18,326 nucleotides of DNA, from NCBI GenBank assembly GCA_019240375.1, contig JAFAYN010000237.1, positions 1 through 18,326 of the forward strand, written 5' to 3'. Positions 1-6,702 of the stretch are shown piece by piece (the first letter of the stretch is position 1; each line of letters starts with the position of its first letter). The position numbers were made by a program, and so were the translations under genes. The notes beneath the pieces were generated by a model. That model saw only the letters and a list, made by a program, of their open reading frames with translations, did no database searches and was not told the origin of the DNA. This DNA comes from Gemmatimonadota bacterium (GTDB lineage: Bacteria; Gemmatimonadota; Gemmatimonadetes; Longimicrobiales; Longimicrobiaceae).

Positions 1-61
1 TGACTTCGCCCTCCGCCGCTTTCGCACGGCTCCATCCCACCGCTTCCCCGGTTTCTCTTCC

Positions 62-90
62 TTGTTTCAAAACCGCTCCGGCCGCATTAG
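62..90 (+). promoter_or_regulatory. possible promoter of the first histidine kinase
   Basis: TTGTTT at 62-67 and CATTAG at 85-90 are separated by 17 bases, the spacing of a housekeeping bacterial promoter. The -35 matches well and the -10 only about half. It lies in the least GC-rich part of the short stretch before the kinase start at 133. The rest of 1-132 shows no gene. Promoter logic in this phylum is poorly known, so this is weak. Confidence 0.25.
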
Positions 91-132
91 CTTCCACGCC
101 TGACCGGCCGTCCACATCGCGCGACCCGCTCC

Positions 133-2274
133 ATGGATCCACAGCCTCCTCACGCCCGCGCCGCCGGCCTCCACGAGGTTCTCGCGACGGAGAAGCTGGC
201 GCACCGCCCTTCCCGCCCCCCCCAGCACGAGGCCGAGAACCGCGCGCTCCAGGCCCTGGCGCAGGAGCTCGCGGCCACCCCCGGGAACCTGCTGCGGAAG
301 CTGGTGGAAACGGTGCTCGACGTCTGCCGGGCCGACTCGGCGGGGATCAGCATCCACGTGCCCGACGAGGGCGTCTTCCGCTGGGACGCCGTGGCGGGAC
401 GGCTGGCGCCCGACGCCGTCGGCACCCTCCCCCGGGACCGGAGTCCCTGCGGAACGGTGATCGACCGGGACGCAGTTCTCCTCTTCGACCGCCCCCACCG
501 CCACTTCACCGCGCTCGCGGGCGTGGAGCCTCCCTTCCTGGAAAGCCTGGTGGCCCCCTTCCACCTGGAGGGCCGGCCGGCGGGTACGCTGTGGGCCATC
601 GGCCACACGCCGGAGCGCGGGTTCGACGCGGAGGACGCCCGCCTGCTGGGCAGCCTGTCCCGCTTCGCCTCCGCCGGGTACCGGCTCGTCGGGGCGCTCG
701 ACGAGGCGGCGGCCGCCCGCGACCGGCTGGACGAGGAGGTCCGGGAGCGAAGGCGCGCGGAGGAGGCGCTGCGCTGGAGCGAGGAGCGGTTCCGCGCGCT
801 GGTCACCGCCAGCTCGGACGTGGTCTACCGGATGAGCCCGGACTGGAGCGAGATGCGCCATCTCCAGGGCCGGGAGTTCATCGCCGACACGCACGAGCCC
901 AGCCGCACCTGGCTGGAGAAGTACATCCCCCCGGAAGATCGGGAGACAGTGGTGGAGGCCATCCACGAGGCCATCCGGACCCGGAGCAACTTCGAGCTGG
1001 AGCACCGGGTCGTGCGTGTCGACGGCACGGTGGGATGGACGTTCTCGCGCGCCATCCCGCTGCTGGACGCCGACGGGGAGATCGTCGAGTGGTTCGGCGC
1101 CGCCGGCGACGTGACCCGGCGCAGGGAGACCGCGGAGGCGCTGCGCCTGAGCCAGGCCGAGGCCGAGCGGCAGAAGCGCCTGTACGAGGCGATCCTTTCC
1201 AGCACCCCGGACCTGGTCTACGTCTTCGACCTCGACTACCGCTTCACCTTCGCCAACCACGCCCTGCTGCAGATGTGGGGGCGGACGATCGAGGACTCCA
1301 TCGGGAAGGGCCTGCTGGAGATCGGCTACGAGCCGTGGCACGCGGAGATGCACGAGCGCGAGATCGACCGGATCGTCGCCACCGGGGAGCCGATCCGGGG
1401 CGAGGTCGCCTTTCCGCACGCCACCCTCGGCCGCCGCGTCTACGACTACATCTTCGTGCCGGTGCTGGGCGCCGAGGGCCGGGTCGAAGCGATCGCCGGA
1501 ACGACCCGCGACGTCACCGAGCGCAAGCGGACCGAGGAGGAGCTGAGGGAGGCGAAGCACCTCGCCGAGGCGGCGAGTCAGGCCAAGAGCCAGTTCCTGG
1601 CGACCATGAGCCACGAGCTCAGGACCCCGCTCACCGGCGTGATCGGCTTCGCCGAGCTGGTGGAGGGCGAGGTGCTCGGCCCCGTGACGGCCAGGCAGCG
1701 GGAGGCGCTCTCGCGGATCAAGGCCAGCTCCTGGCACCTGGTCTCGATCATCGACGAGATCCTCACCCTTTCGCGCGCCGAGGCCGGCAAGGAGGAGGTC
1801 CGCCGGGAGGAGGCCGACGTGGCCGCGATCGTCCGGGAGGTGGTGCAGATCCTGGAGCCGCAGGCCGACGCCCGCGGCCTCGCGCTGCGCCTGGAGGGTG
1901 CCCGCGAGCCGCTCCCGCTATGGACCGACCCGGGGAAGGTGCGGCAGATCCTGCTCAATCTGGTCGGCAACGCGGTCAAGTACACGGAGCGGGGCGGGAT
2001 CACGGTCGGGCTCGACGGCCCGGACCCGGCGTGGATCGGGATCCACATCCGGGACACGGGGCCCGGAATCGCGGAGGGGGACCAGGAGCGGATCTTCGAG
2101 CCCTTCACCCAGGCCGACAGCTCCCACACCCGCGCCATCGGCGGAACCGGGCTCGGCCTGGCGATCTCCCGCAAGCTGGCCCGGCTGCTCGGCGGCGAGG
2201 TCCTCCTCCGGAGCGTGCCGGGAGAGGGGAGCACGTTCACGCTGCGCCTGCCGAGCCACGACCGGCCGGGATGA
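133..2274 (+). CDS. GAF-PAS-PAS sensor histidine kinase (orphan)
   Basis: Predicted soluble two-component histidine kinase of 713 residues with no membrane segment. In order: a GAF-like domain at about 45-190; a coiled-coil linker (about 190-215); a PAS domain at about 216-330, ending in the typical VTRRR linker; a second PAS/PAC domain at about 350-465, ending in RDVTERKR; a HisKA dimerisation domain with FLATMSHELRTPL (phospho-acceptor His494); and a HATPase domain with the N box around Asn613 (NAVKYT), G1 box DTGPGI (Asp641), F box FEPF and G2 box GTGLGL at 671-676. It would autophosphorylate on His494 in response to a ligand or redox cue sensed by GAF/PAS; the signal cannot be told. There is no receiver domain and no neighbouring response regulator, so the partner is elsewhere. 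The ATG at 133 lacks a clear Shine-Dalgarno, but the N-terminal residues continue smoothly into the GAF. Ends before two terminator hairpins. Confidence 0.95.
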   Translation: MDPQPPHARAAGLHEVLATEKLAHRPSRPPQHEAENRALQALAQELAATPGNLLRKLVETVLDVCRADSAGISIHVPDEGVFRWDAVAGRLAPDAVGTLPRDRSPCGTVIDRDAVLLFDRPHRHFTALAGVEPPFLESLVAPFHLEGRPAGTLWAIGHTPERGFDAEDARLLGSLSRFASAGYRLVGALDEAAAARDRLDEEVRERRRAEEALRWSEERFRALVTASSDVVYRMSPDWSEMRHLQGREFIADTHEPSRTWLEKYIPPEDRETVVEAIHEAIRTRSNFELEHRVVRVDGTVGWTFSRAIPLLDADGEIVEWFGAAGDVTRRRETAEALRLSQAEAERQKRLYEAILSSTPDLVYVFDLDYRFTFANHALLQMWGRTIEDSIGKGLLEIGYEPWHAEMHEREIDRIVATGEPIRGEVAFPHATLGRRVYDYIFVPVLGAEGRVEAIAGTTRDVTERKRTEEELREAKHLAEAASQAKSQFLATMSHELRTPLTGVIGFAELVEGEVLGPVTARQREALSRIKASSWHLVSIIDEILTLSRAEAGKEEVRREEADVAAIVREVVQILEPQADARGLALRLEGAREPLPLWTDPGKVRQILLNLVGNAVKYTERGGITVGLDGPDPAWIGIHIRDTGPGIAEGDQERIFEPFTQADSSHTRAIGGTGLGLAISRKLARLLGGEVLLRSVPGEGSTFTLRLPSHDRPG

Positions 2275-2303
2275 ACGTGCCGGAGCGCCGATCCGTCCGG
2301 CGG

Positions 2304-2337
2304 CACCACCGCGCTCCGCTGCCGCAGCGCGGTGGTG
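2304..2337. terminator. terminator-type hairpin 1 (kinase / dehydrogenase convergent junction)
   Basis: A perfect 12-bp inverted repeat, CACCACCGCGCT (2304-2315) and AGCGCGGTGGTG (2326-2337), with a 10-base loop, starts 29 bases after the kinase stop. No T-run follows on the plus strand, so termination would depend on stem strength. It lies between convergent genes and could act in both directions. Confidence 0.6.
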
Positions 2338-2340
2338 GGA

Positions 2341-2369
2341 GGCCCCGGCGGCTCACACCCGCCGGGGCC
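2341..2369. terminator. terminator-type hairpin 2 (kinase / dehydrogenase convergent junction)
   Basis: A perfect 11-bp inverted repeat, GGCCCCGGCGG (2341-2351) and CCGCCGGGGCC (2359-2369), with loop CTCACAC. It begins three bases after the first hairpin and ends 22 bases before the dehydrogenase stop codon on the other strand. Most likely one hairpin serves each transcript. Confidence 0.6.
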
Positions 2370-2391
2370 CTCGTTCATCCGCCGCCCGGTT

Positions 2392-3570
2392 CTACTCCCA
2401 GGGCTTCAGGACCACCTTGATGCAGCCGTCCTCCTTGTCCCGGAAGGTCTTGTACATCTCGGGACCCTTGTCGATCGGGACGGTGTGCGTGATCACGAAG
2501 GACGGGTCGATCTCACCGGCCTCCACCCGGCGCAGCAGCTCGTCGTGGAAGCGCGGGACGTGCGTCTGCCCGGTCTTCATCGTGAGCGCCTTGTTCATGT
2601 AGGAGCCCATGGGGATCTTGTCGACGAAGCCGAGATAGACGCCGGGCACGGAGATGGTCCCGCCGGGCCGGCAACACATGATGGCCTCGCGGATCACGTG
2701 CGGCCGGTCGGTCTCCTGCATGAGCATCGTCTTGGCCTTGTCGTACAGCGAGTCGATGGTCCCGGTGGAGTGCGCCTCGGCGCCCACCGCGTCGACGCAG
2801 CGGTCGGGCCCGCGTCCGTTCGTCATCTCCATCAGCTGGTCGTAGACGCCCACCTCCTCGAAGTTGATCGTCTCGGCACGTCCGTGCTTGCGTGCCATCT
2901 CCAGCCGCTCCGGCACGCGGTCGATCGCGATCACCCGCCCCGCCCCGAGCATCCAGGCGCTCTGGATGGTGAACTGCCCCACTGGGCCGCACCCCCACAC
3001 GGCCACCGTGTCGCCGGGCTCGATCTCGGCGTTCACCGCCGCCATCCAGCCGGTGGGAAAGATGTCCGAGAGGAAGAGCACCTGCTCGTCGGGAAGGTCG
3101 GAATCGATGCGGAGCGGCCCCACGTCGGCGTAGGGGACGCGGAGATACTGGGCCTGTCCGCCGGCGTAGCCGCCCGTCAGGTGCGAGTAGCCGAACAGCC
3201 CCGCCGTGGTGTGCCCCATCACCTTCCGCGCGAGATCGGCGTTGCGGTTGGTGGTCTCGCACAGCGAGTAGAGGGTCTTCTGGCAGAAGTAGCAGGCGCC
3301 GCAGGAGATGGTGAAGGGGATCACCACCCGGTCCCCCTTCCGCAGCCGCCGCACCTCGCTCCCCACCTCCTCCACGATCCCCATCGGCTCGTGACCGAGG
3401 ATGTCGCCCGGCTCCATGAACGGGTTGAACCCGTCGTACAGGTGCAGGTCCGACCCGCAGATCGCGGTCGAGGTGATCCGCACGATGACGTCGGTCTGAT
3501 CGACGATGATCGGATCCGGGACCTCTTCGCACCGCATGTCCGCGCGTCCGTGCCAGCTCAATGCTTTCAT
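2392..3570 (-). CDS. zinc-dependent alcohol/formaldehyde dehydrogenase family protein
   Basis: A 392-residue medium-chain dehydrogenase (MDR). The N-terminal GroES-like half carries the catalytic-zinc residues Cys38 (ICGSDLH) and His60-Glu61 (GHEP), plus Asp169 in LSDIFPTGW. Structural-zinc cysteines lie at 90, 93, 96 and 104. The Rossmann half has GCGPVG at 193-198 and an acidic Asp217 after the second strand, which favours NAD+. The Cys/His/Asp ligand set with DIFPTG is the pattern of glutathione-independent formaldehyde dehydrogenase and its relatives; it differs from classical ADHs with a second cysteine. The substrate is therefore likely a small aldehyde or alcohol, but this is inferred from family resemblance. 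The start is ATG at 3570 with GGAG about 10 bases upstream. It lies 63 bases downstream of a small membrane protein gene on the same strand, with a terminator between them, so the two may be only partly co-transcribed. Confidence 0.93.
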   Translation of the reverse strand: MKALSWHGRADMRCEEVPDPIIVDQTDVIVRITSTAICGSDLHLYDGFNPFMEPGDILGHEPMGIVEEVGSEVRRLRKGDRVVIPFTISCGACYFCQKTLYSLCETTNRNADLARKVMGHTTAGLFGYSHLTGGYAGGQAQYLRVPYADVGPLRIDSDLPDEQVLFLSDIFPTGWMAAVNAEIEPGDTVAVWGCGPVGQFTIQSAWMLGAGRVIAIDRVPERLEMARKHGRAETINFEEVGVYDQLMEMTNGRGPDRCVDAVGAEAHSTGTIDSLYDKAKTMLMQETDRPHVIREAIMCCRPGGTISVPGVYLGFVDKIPMGSYMNKALTMKTGQTHVPRFHDELLRRVEAGEIDPSFVITHTVPIDKGPEMYKTFRDKEDGCIKVVLKPWE

Positions 3571-3593
3571 TGTCGCCGCTCCGGTCTGGATAT

Positions 3594-3620
3594 GAGAAAG
3601 GGCCCGCCGCTCGGGCGGGC
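3594..3620 (-). terminator. intrinsic terminator after the small membrane protein gene
   Basis: Read on the minus strand this is a 7-bp perfect stem, GCCCGCC / GGCGGGC (plus positions 3614-3620 and 3602-3608), with a 5-base loop followed by CCTTTCTC. It starts 13 bases past the stop codon of the membrane protein gene (3634) and lies before the dehydrogenase start (3570). It would end or attenuate read-through into the dehydrogenase. Confidence 0.65.
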
Positions 3621-3633
3621 GCCGTGCGCTCCG

Positions 3634-4125
3634 TCAGTCGTGCCGTACCCGCTCGTTCTTGCTCTCGCTGAGCTGGCGCGCGACGACCACGTCCAGCACC
3701 GTCACCCCGACGACCGCGCTGATCGCCTTCAGGACGTTGTCGCGCTTCGGGTTGCCCTTGCGCAGCCCGCTGGCGAGCGTCGCCAGGTCGAGCACGTCGC
3801 CCGCGACGCGCCCCCACACCCACCCGGCCGGCTTTCGATTCGAGAGGATTCCCGCCCCCTTGGCGATCTCGCGGAAGCCGTAGAGGCGGACCAGGTTCTT
3901 CTTGTCCTCCAGCCCCAGCTCTCCCGCGATCTTTTCCGGGGCGACCACCTCGGCGAGCCCCAGCGCGAGACTGAACCACCCCACCCCGGTCGCCATCGTC
4001 TGACCGTCGTCGCTCCTCCGCTCCGTGCCGAGATCCCAGCCCGGAGTGCTGGTCCCGGTGCCGAGCACCGCCGCGTCCTCCGGCCGGAAGGCCCGTGTGC
4101 GCGTAACGTCCGTATTCGTTGCCAT
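3634..4125 (-). CDS. small multi-pass membrane protein (DUF4267-like / cyclase-dehydrase transmembrane module)
   Basis: A 163-residue protein of unknown function. Residues 1-45 are polar. Hydrophobic segments follow at about 45-63 (GVGWFSLALGLAEVVAP), about 82-95, 103-120 (WGRVAGDVLDLATLASG) and 130-150, suggesting three to four membrane helices. The conserved-looking core, GLAEVVAP followed by a short loop, then LYGFREIAKGAGIL and a GD-x-x-DL segment, resembles DUF4267-type proteins and the membrane part that precedes SRPBCC domains in 'cyclase/dehydrase' proteins. No SRPBCC domain is present here. Such proteins are often found near zinc alcohol dehydrogenases, as here. The ATG at 4125 is preferred to an upstream start at 4260 because GGAGGGAAGC precedes it directly and the upstream extension looks non-coding. 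The family assignment is tentative; the gene itself is solid. Confidence 0.82.
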   Translation of the reverse strand: MATNTDVTRTRAFRPEDAAVLGTGTSTPGWDLGTERRSDDGQTMATGVGWFSLALGLAEVVAPEKIAGELGLEDKKNLVRLYGFREIAKGAGILSNRKPAGWVWGRVAGDVLDLATLASGLRKGNPKRDNVLKAISAVVGVTVLDVVVARQLSESKNERVRHD

Positions 4126-4216
4126 GCTTCCCTCCACCTCGTGTGAGTGCGCCCCCCATGCCGTGAAAGCCGGCGGGGTGGCGGGCGGGGTGGCAGCATG
4201 GCACATGCCAGGGGGA

Positions 4217-4231
4217 TGGCACACCAACTGC
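4217..4231 (+). promoter_or_regulatory. possible sigma-54 (-24/-12) promoter
   Basis: TGGCACACCAACTGC matches the sigma-54 consensus TGGCACR-N4-TTGC at all but one position, with the required GG-N10-GC spacing. It lies in the divergent region between the small membrane protein gene and the channel gene, pointing at the channel (start 4371). A second TGGCA arm, in TGGCA-CA-TGCCA at 4199-4210, lies just upstream. No sigma-54 activator is encoded in the window, and a chance match is possible in this base composition. Confidence 0.35.
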
Positions 4232-4245
4232 CGTATGCGAAGACC

Positions 4246-4286
4246 CTGTTCCGGCCTCACTTAGCCCGCCGCAGGCCAGGGAACAG
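4246..4286 (+). promoter_or_regulatory. imperfect hairpin in the channel-gene leader
   Basis: CTGTTCC-GGCC (4246-4256) can pair with GGCC-AG-GGAACAG (4274-4286): a 7-bp outer stem, a two-base bulge and a 4-bp inner stem around a 17-base loop. It lies just downstream of the possible sigma-54 site and ends directly before the upstream alternative ATG (4287) of the channel frame. It could be an operator or an RNA leader structure; the role is unknown. Confidence 0.3.
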
Positions 4287-4370
4287 ATGGCGGAATCTCG
4301 GCGAACTGAACCGCCCCACGCTCGCGCACCGCGGTGCGTATGCCGGGTCCCCTCGTTCGGGAGACAGGCC

Positions 4371-5474
4371 ATGCAGGACTGGCTGGAGCCGCTCGCCGGC
4401 GGCATCGTGCTCGCGATCACCCTGCTGGACGTGTTCCTCACCGTCCTGTACGCGCGTGCGGGCACCGGGCTTCTCGCGCCGCGCCTGGCCCGGGGCGTGT
4501 GGCGCGTCTTCCGCGGGCTGTCCGGCGGAAGGCACGCGGGCATCCTCAGCTACTGCGGTCCCGTGCAGCTCGTCGTGCTGGTGCTGACGTGGAGCCTGCT
4601 GCTGGCACTCGGCTCCGGCCTGGTGATTCATCCCGCCCTCGGCACGGGCGTCGAATCCAGCTCCGGCGCGACCGACACCGACTTCGTCACCGCGCTGCTC
4701 GTCGGGGGGAGCAGCATGTCCATCGTGGGCGCCAGCGACTACGGCCCCACCAGCCCGGGCTACAAGCTGCTCTTCCTGTTCAACTCGCTGGTGGGCATGT
4801 CGGTGACCTCGCTCACGCTCACCTACCTGATGCAGGTCTACACGGCGCTGCGCAGTCGCAACGTGCTGGGGCTGATGGTGCAGACGCAGAGCGGCGAAAC
4901 CGGCGACGCCGCAGAGCTGCTCGCGCGCTGGGGCCCACGCGGACGCTTCGACGGCGGCTACAACAACCTGTCCACCCTGGCCGGCGAGGTCGCGGCGATC
5001 AAGGAGACGCACCATTTCTATCCCGTGCTCTTCTACTTCCGCTTCGAGGAGGCTTTCTACGCGCCCTCGCGTATCCTGCTGGTCGCTCTCGACGCGGCCG
5101 CGCTGGTCCGCACCGCGCTGGATCCGCGCGAGCTGGGCTGGCTGCAGGAATCCGCGGCCCTGGCCGAACTGGAGCGGTCCAGTGCCCTGCTGCTGCGCAC
5201 CCTCGACCAGAACTTTCCGACACCCCATGGGCCGTCCGCGAACGGCACGCAGTCGCGCGAGCGCTGGCGGCTGCGCTACGAGCGGGCCCTGCTGCGGCTG
5301 CGCGAGGCGGGCATCCCCACGCGCGAGGACCCGGAAGCGGGCGCGCGCGAATACGTGGAGATGCGCGCGAGATGGGAGCCGGGGATCGAGGCGGTCGCGC
5401 CTGCGCTCGGCTACCGCATGGAAGAGGTGGACACGGCGGGGTACGGCGCGCACGCACGCGCGGCGGGCGGCTGA
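4371..5474 (+). CDS. pore-loop ion channel-like membrane protein (K+ channel family fold, degenerate filter)
   Basis: A 367-residue inner-membrane protein. Hydrophobic helices lie at about 3-26 (from the start used here) and 62-85. A re-entrant pore-loop-like segment lies at about 110-122, and a third helix at about 128-155 (LLFLFNSLVGMSVTSLTL...). This is the layout of bacterial two-pore-type (Ion_trans_2) potassium channel proteins with one extra N-terminal helix. The long cytosolic tail (about 160-367) has no RCK/TrkA nucleotide-binding motif. The expected TxGYGD filter reads SIVGASDYGP, so potassium selectivity is doubtful. The start at 4371 has GGGAG seven bases upstream; an in-frame ATG at 4287 would add 28 arginine/proline-rich residues and is less likely, although AGGGAA precedes it. 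The TGA stop sits in the loop of a terminator hairpin. Confidence 0.82.
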   Translation: MQDWLEPLAGGIVLAITLLDVFLTVLYARAGTGLLAPRLARGVWRVFRGLSGGRHAGILSYCGPVQLVVLVLTWSLLLALGSGLVIHPALGTGVESSSGATDTDFVTALLVGGSSMSIVGASDYGPTSPGYKLLFLFNSLVGMSVTSLTLTYLMQVYTALRSRNVLGLMVQTQSGETGDAAELLARWGPRGRFDGGYNNLSTLAGEVAAIKETHHFYPVLFYFRFEEAFYAPSRILLVALDAAALVRTALDPRELGWLQESAALAELERSSALLLRTLDQNFPTPHGPSANGTQSRERWRLRYERALLRLREAGIPTREDPEAGAREYVEMRARWEPGIEAVAPALGYRMEEVDTAGYGAHARAAGG

Positions 5475-5492
5475 GGATCGCCGCCCGCCGCG
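5459..5492. terminator. hairpin terminator enclosing the channel-gene stop codon
   Basis: A perfect 13-bp inverted repeat, CGCGGCGGGCGGC (5459-5471) and GCCGCCCGCCGCG (5480-5492), has the 8-base loop TGAGGATC. The TGA stop (5472-5474) of the channel gene is the first triplet of the loop, so the last codons form one arm. It lies between convergent genes (lrgB ends at 5542) and has no T-tract. Confidence 0.65.
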
Positions 5493-5541
5493 AGCGGAGC
5501 CGTCCACGGTGGTGTACGCCGCGGTGCCGCGGCGATTCCGC

Positions 5542-6234
5542 TCAGAACAGCAGCCGGACGATCAGCGGAGTCAGCACGGCCGTGGCCAGCCCCATCAGCC
5601 CGATCGCCAGCCCCGCCGCGGCGCCTTCCACCTCGCCCTCCTCCAGCGCCCGCGCCGTCCCCACGCCGTGCGCCGCCGACCCCAGCGCCAGTCCCAGCGC
5701 GGTCCGGCTCCGCACCCCCAGCCGCCGGAGGAGCGGAGGCCCCACGACGGATCCCAGCACTCCCGTCCCGATCACCAGCGCCGCCGTGAGCGGCGGGATC
5801 CCTCCCGTCTTCTGCGCGATGGCCATGGCGATGGGGGTGGTCACCGACCGCGGCGCCACCGAGCGCACGATCTCCGGTGGGGCTCCCAGGAGCGAGGCCG
5901 CCCCCGCCGCGGTGAGGATCCCCACCACGCTCCCCGCCAGGATGGAAGCGAAGATCGACCTCCCCCGCCGCGCGATCTCCCCCCACTGCAGGTGCAGCGG
6001 GACGCCCAGCGCCACCACCGCCGGCCCCAGGAAGTAGCTCAGCACCCGCCCGCCCCGGTTGTAGGCGTCGTAGGGGACGCCGAGCAGGAGCAGCGCCGCG
6101 ATCACCACCGCGCTCGCCACCAGCACCGGGTTGAGCACCAGCAGGCGGGTGCGCCGGTACACCCACTGGGCGCCGTAGTACGCCGCCGCCGTGGCGACGA
6201 CGGCGAGCACCGCGCCCGGGAGCGTCTCAGCCAT
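5542..6234 (-). CDS. lrgB: LrgB/CidB family membrane protein
   Basis: A 230-residue, very hydrophobic protein with about six to seven membrane helices. It matches the LrgB/CidB family at full length. Recognisable family segments are NPVLVA (about 36), YFLGPAVVALGVPL (about 67-80), RSVAPRSVTTPIAM (about 122-136) and LGSAAHGVGTARA (about 184-196). LrgB proteins partner with LrgA/CidA in systems first described as holin/antiholin-like controllers of murein hydrolase activity and autolysis; related proteins act in pyruvate or glycolate transport. Which role applies here cannot be seen. The start is secure: AGGAGGGG immediately precedes the ATG and lies inside the end of lrgA, with an 8-base gene overlap that implies translational coupling. 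Confidence 0.93.
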   Translation of the reverse strand: MAETLPGAVLAVVATAAAYYGAQWVYRRTRLLVLNPVLVASAVVIAALLLLGVPYDAYNRGGRVLSYFLGPAVVALGVPLHLQWGEIARRGRSIFASILAGSVVGILTAAGAASLLGAPPEIVRSVAPRSVTTPIAMAIAQKTGGIPPLTAALVIGTGVLGSVVGPPLLRRLGVRSRTALGLALGSAAHGVGTARALEEGEVEGAAAGLAIGLMGLATAVLTPLIVRLLF

Positions 6235-6589
6235 CCCCCTCCTGCCGCTGCTGGAGGGACCCCACCACCAGGAGCACGGCCAGCGTCCCGCACACGCTCG
6301 CCCCGGCGATGGGGAGCCACTGCGCGCGCAGGAGGCCGCCGTACAGCATCAGCCCCACCCCGGGCGGGACGAACAGGAGCCCCATGTGCCGGAGGAGGAG
6401 GTCAGCCGCCGAGCGGACCAGCGCCAGGGGAACGATCCCCAGCCGGAGCGCCAGGGTCAGGAGCACCATCCCCACCACGCTCCCGGGAACGGGGACGCCG
6501 GTGGCGCGCACCACCCACTCGCCGGCGTACAGAAAGGCCAGCAGCACGGCGAGGCCGGCCAGGAACACGAGCAGGGATCGCGGTTTCAT
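6227..6589 (-). CDS. lrgA: LrgA/CidA family holin-like membrane protein
   Basis: A 120-residue protein with four predicted membrane helices (about 6-25, 33-52, 65-86, 92-113), the normal size for the CidA/LrgA family. Diagnostic segments are VPVPGSVVGMVLL (about 32-44), the LLLRHMGLLFVPPGVGLM region (about 64-81) and a short charged C-terminal tail. The family forms oligomeric, holin-like membrane proteins that work with LrgB/CidB, the next gene, which it overlaps by 8 bases. Together they form a two-gene operon transcribed away from the MFS gene. The lytic transglycosylase at 14679-15476 is the only murein hydrolase in the window and is not linked to it. No LytR- or CidR-type regulator adjoins the operon, unlike in Gram-positive bacteria. 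Confidence 0.92.
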   Translation of the reverse strand: MKPRSLLVFLAGLAVLLAFLYAGEWVVRATGVPVPGSVVGMVLLTLALRLGIVPLALVRSAADLLLRHMGLLFVPPGVGLMLYGGLLRAQWLPIAGASVCGTLAVLLVVGSLQQRQEGDG

Positions 6590-6604
6590 GCGGGGAATCT
6601 CTCA

Positions 6605-6649
6605 CCCCCGCCGGCCGCGCGCCACCACTCCGCCCCGGTGGTGCGGGGG
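6605..6649. promoter_or_regulatory. dyad in the divergent lrgA / MFS control region
   Basis: CCCCCG (6605-6610) pairs with CGGGGG (6644-6649), and inside it CACCAC (6623-6628) pairs with GTGGTG (6638-6643). The 113-base region between the divergent lrgA and MFS starts must hold both promoters, but no clear -35/-10 pair is visible. The dyad is a candidate operator or mRNA leader structure; GC-rich composition makes chance dyads common. Confidence 0.25.
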
Positions 6650-6702
6650 ATGCAGGGAGTCCTGGACCCGTCGCCCCGGAACCCTGACAGCCGTCGCACC
6701 GG

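Noticed and set aside
1..3. TGA at the window edge as the stop of an upstream gene
   Set aside because: Only one triplet is visible; the reading frame before it is outside the window.
67..1737. Long minus-strand open frame opposite the first histidine kinase
   Set aside because: It lies entirely over a well-supported kinase, has no domain signature and an Arg/Gly/Pro/Leu-rich shadow composition; long antisense frames are expected at this GC content.
4257..5507. 416-codon minus-strand frame opposite the channel gene
   Set aside because: Low-complexity Arg/Gln/His-rich product with no recognisable motif; the plus-strand frame has clear membrane helices.
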